DNA of 6,699 nucleotides from an uncultured Eubacterium sp. (GTDB lineage Bacteria > Bacillota > Clostridia > Lachnospirales > Lachnospiraceae): NCBI GenBank assembly GCA_934317205.1, contig CAKREL010000110.1, positions 1-6,699 on the forward strand, read 5' to 3'. Below the pieces are notes generated by a model, which did no database searches, was not told the DNA's origin, and saw only the letters and a list, made by a program, of their open reading frames with translations. This document shows positions 6,098-6,699 of the stretch, piece after piece. The first letter of the stretch is position 1. Each line of letters starts with the position of its first letter. Both the position numbers and the translations under genes were made by a program.

Positions 6098-6200
6098 TGT
6101 CCAGAATCACGCACCAAGTCTCCTGTGCGTTCATGAGCAAGTAGTGAAAAACGGATTGCGAATGTCCGCTTTATAAAAAGAAATGCTCATCAACTGGACA
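6098..6200 (-). promoter_or_regulatory. Nested inverted repeats, possible three-helix structured leader of azlC
   Basis: Three perfect helices are mutually compatible. P1 is TGTCCAG (6098-6104) with CTGGACA (6194-6200), 7 bp. P2 is ATGAGCA (6133-6139) with TGCTCAT (6184-6190), 7 bp. P3 is ACGCAC (6109-6114) with GTGCGT (6125-6130), 6 bp and a 10-nt loop. P1 encloses the other two, giving a three-way junction, and P2 carries a further short CGGA/TCCG helix (6152-6155/6165-6168).

The region lies upstream of the predicted MATE promoter, so if it is transcribed it would be as the azlC leader, ending about 40 bases before the start codon. It matches no riboswitch consensus I recognise, and it lacks the T-box AGGGTGGNACCGCG signature. 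I could not find a good minus-strand promoter. Confidence 0.35.
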
Positions 6201-6224
6201 CCATGTATCAGTGTAACATTTCAC

Positions 6225-6253
6225 TTGCAATTCGTCCAATAAATCTTTATACT
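6225..6253 (+). promoter_or_regulatory. Predicted sigma-A promoter of the MATE gene
   Basis: TTGCAA (6225-6230, four of six) and TATACT (6248-6253, five of six) are separated by 17 bases. Transcription would begin near 6260, giving a leader of about 130 nt before the start codon at 6392. Confidence 0.6.
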
Positions 6254-6292
6254 TGCTAAGGTTACAGTAAAGTTAAAAATATGAGGAATAAA

Positions 6293-6331
6293 GGTAATGG
6301 ACATTTTTTAATAAAATGAATTACCAATTTT
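6293..6331 (+). promoter_or_regulatory. AT-rich hairpin in the MATE leader, possible weak attenuator
   Basis: GGTAAT (6293-6298) pairs with ATTACC (6320-6325), and inside it CATTTT (6302-6307) pairs with AAAATG (6313-6318) around a 5-nt loop. The two helices are separated by an asymmetric GGA/A internal loop. TTTT (6328-6331) follows two bases after the stem. The shape is that of an attenuator, but the stem is AT-rich and the T-tract short, so it may be weak or merely coincidental. Confidence 0.3.
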
Positions 6332-6349
6332 GCCGAAGATATGAAGTTA

Positions 6350-6376
6350 TTTCACATAGAGGACGACAATGTGAGA
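6350..6376 (+). promoter_or_regulatory. Inverted repeat abutting the MATE ribosome binding site
   Basis: TCACAT (6352-6357) is complementary to ATGTGA (6369-6374), extended by a G-U and a T-A pair to 6350/6376. The right arm touches the first base of the AAAGGAG ribosome binding site (6376-6382). It could modulate translation or be a small operator. The signal is modest. Confidence 0.25.
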
Positions 6377-6391
6377 AAGGAGTCATGATAA

Positions 6392-6699
6392 ATGAGTAAA
6401 ACGAAAACTCTGACAGAAGGAACACCGTGGAAACAGATTCTGTTGTTTTCCATCCCGATTTTCTGGGGAAATGTGTTTCAGCTGTTATACAGTCTGGTAG
6501 ATACAAAAATCGTAGGAAGTACGCTTGGGACAGAAGCATTGGCAGCCGTAGGTTCCGTATCCACGTTACATACGCTGATGACTGGATTTTTAAATGGTCT
6601 GACGCTGGGATTTTCTCTGATTACGGCCATGTATTTTGGTGCAAAAAAATGGGAACAGCTGAAAAAATCTTTTGCATCAGCAATTGTACTTGGGATGGT
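6392..6699 (+). CDS. MATE family efflux transporter (N-terminal part, cut by window end)
   Basis: MATE proteins are twelve-helix membrane antiporters that expel drugs and other cations using Na+ or H+ gradients. The window holds the first 102 codons.

It begins MSKTKTLTEGTPWKQIL, matching the usual MATE N-terminus of a short cytoplasmic tail followed by TEG.P.K. The first helix is IPIFWGNVFQLLYSLVD (21-37), followed by the conserved VDTKIVG (36-42) and LAAVGS (50-55). A second helix region covers about 57-80, and the YFGAKKWEQLKKSFASA loop follows at 81-97.

The start is fixed by AAAGGAG (6376-6382) nine bases upstream; an ATG at 6385 is closed by a stop after four codons. The gene is divergent from azlCD. 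Substrate cannot be told from the sequence. Confidence 0.92.
   Translation, partial: MSKTKTLTEGTPWKQILLFSIPIFWGNVFQLLYSLVDTKIVGSTLGTEALAAVGSVSTLHTLMTGFLNGLTLGFSLITAMYFGAKKWEQLKKSFASAIVLGM

Noticed and set aside
6204..6239. Minus-strand promoter for azlC (TTGGAC with TTACAC, 17 bp)
   Set aside because: The spacing and the implied start beside helix P1 are attractive, but the -10 matches the consensus at only two of six positions, so it is not annotated.
6059..6391. T-box or other known amino-acid riboswitch before azlC
   Set aside because: No AGGGTGGNACCGCG-type T-box sequence and no terminator with T-tract were found between the inverted repeats and the azlC start. Only the unclassified helices are reported.
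1..6699. CRISPR array, insertion sequence, prophage or defence system
   Set aside because: No regularly spaced short repeats, transposase, integrase or phage-like genes are visible. All long frames are explained by the six genes listed.

Overview
The window looks like chromosomal DNA of an anaerobic gut Firmicute, most likely a Lachnospiraceae-type Clostridium relative. The evidence is AGGAGG-type ribosome binding sites, moderate-to-low GC, a two-domain oxygen/NO-scavenging flavodiiron protein, a clostridial-style GH42 beta-galactosidase and a Dus variant that starts APLEG. The taxonomic call is an inference from protein flavour, not from a marker gene.

Layout. Positions 1-270 hold a tandem unit of 188-bp period. 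The 3' end of one copy (1-82) is followed by a complete copy of a tRNA-Pro(CGG)-like element (86-213). Each copy ends in the same strong intrinsic terminator (41-77 and 229-265). The tRNA-like element is abnormal: its variable region is 59 nt, with two hairpins, and its acceptor stem is largely unpaired. A promoter overlapped by a near-perfect palindrome (267-303) leads into a two-gene operon: GH42 beta-galactosidase (367-2421) and, 24 bp later, a tRNA-dihydrouridine synthase (2446-3474).

A gap without a convincing gene (3475-3708) carries a good sigma-A promoter. It also carries a 9-bp inverted repeat with a Fur/PerR-like core, in front of fprA (3709-4863), a flavodiiron protein that reduces O2 or NO to protect the anaerobe. 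A very long terminator hairpin (4896-4969) lies between fprA and the convergent azlC-azlD operon (6058-5038, minus strand), which encodes a branched-chain amino acid exporter of the AzlCD type.

The 333-bp region 6059-6391 separates azlC from a divergent MATE-family efflux gene (6392 to beyond the window end). It contains a clear promoter for the MATE gene and AT-rich hairpins in its leader. It also holds a cluster of nested inverted repeats (6098-6200) that would fold into a three-helix junction in the azlC leader.

The genes are mostly ordinary housekeeping and accessory functions. The observations that most deserve a second look are the tRNA-Pro-like tandem element, the potential structured azlC leader and the palindrome before fprA.
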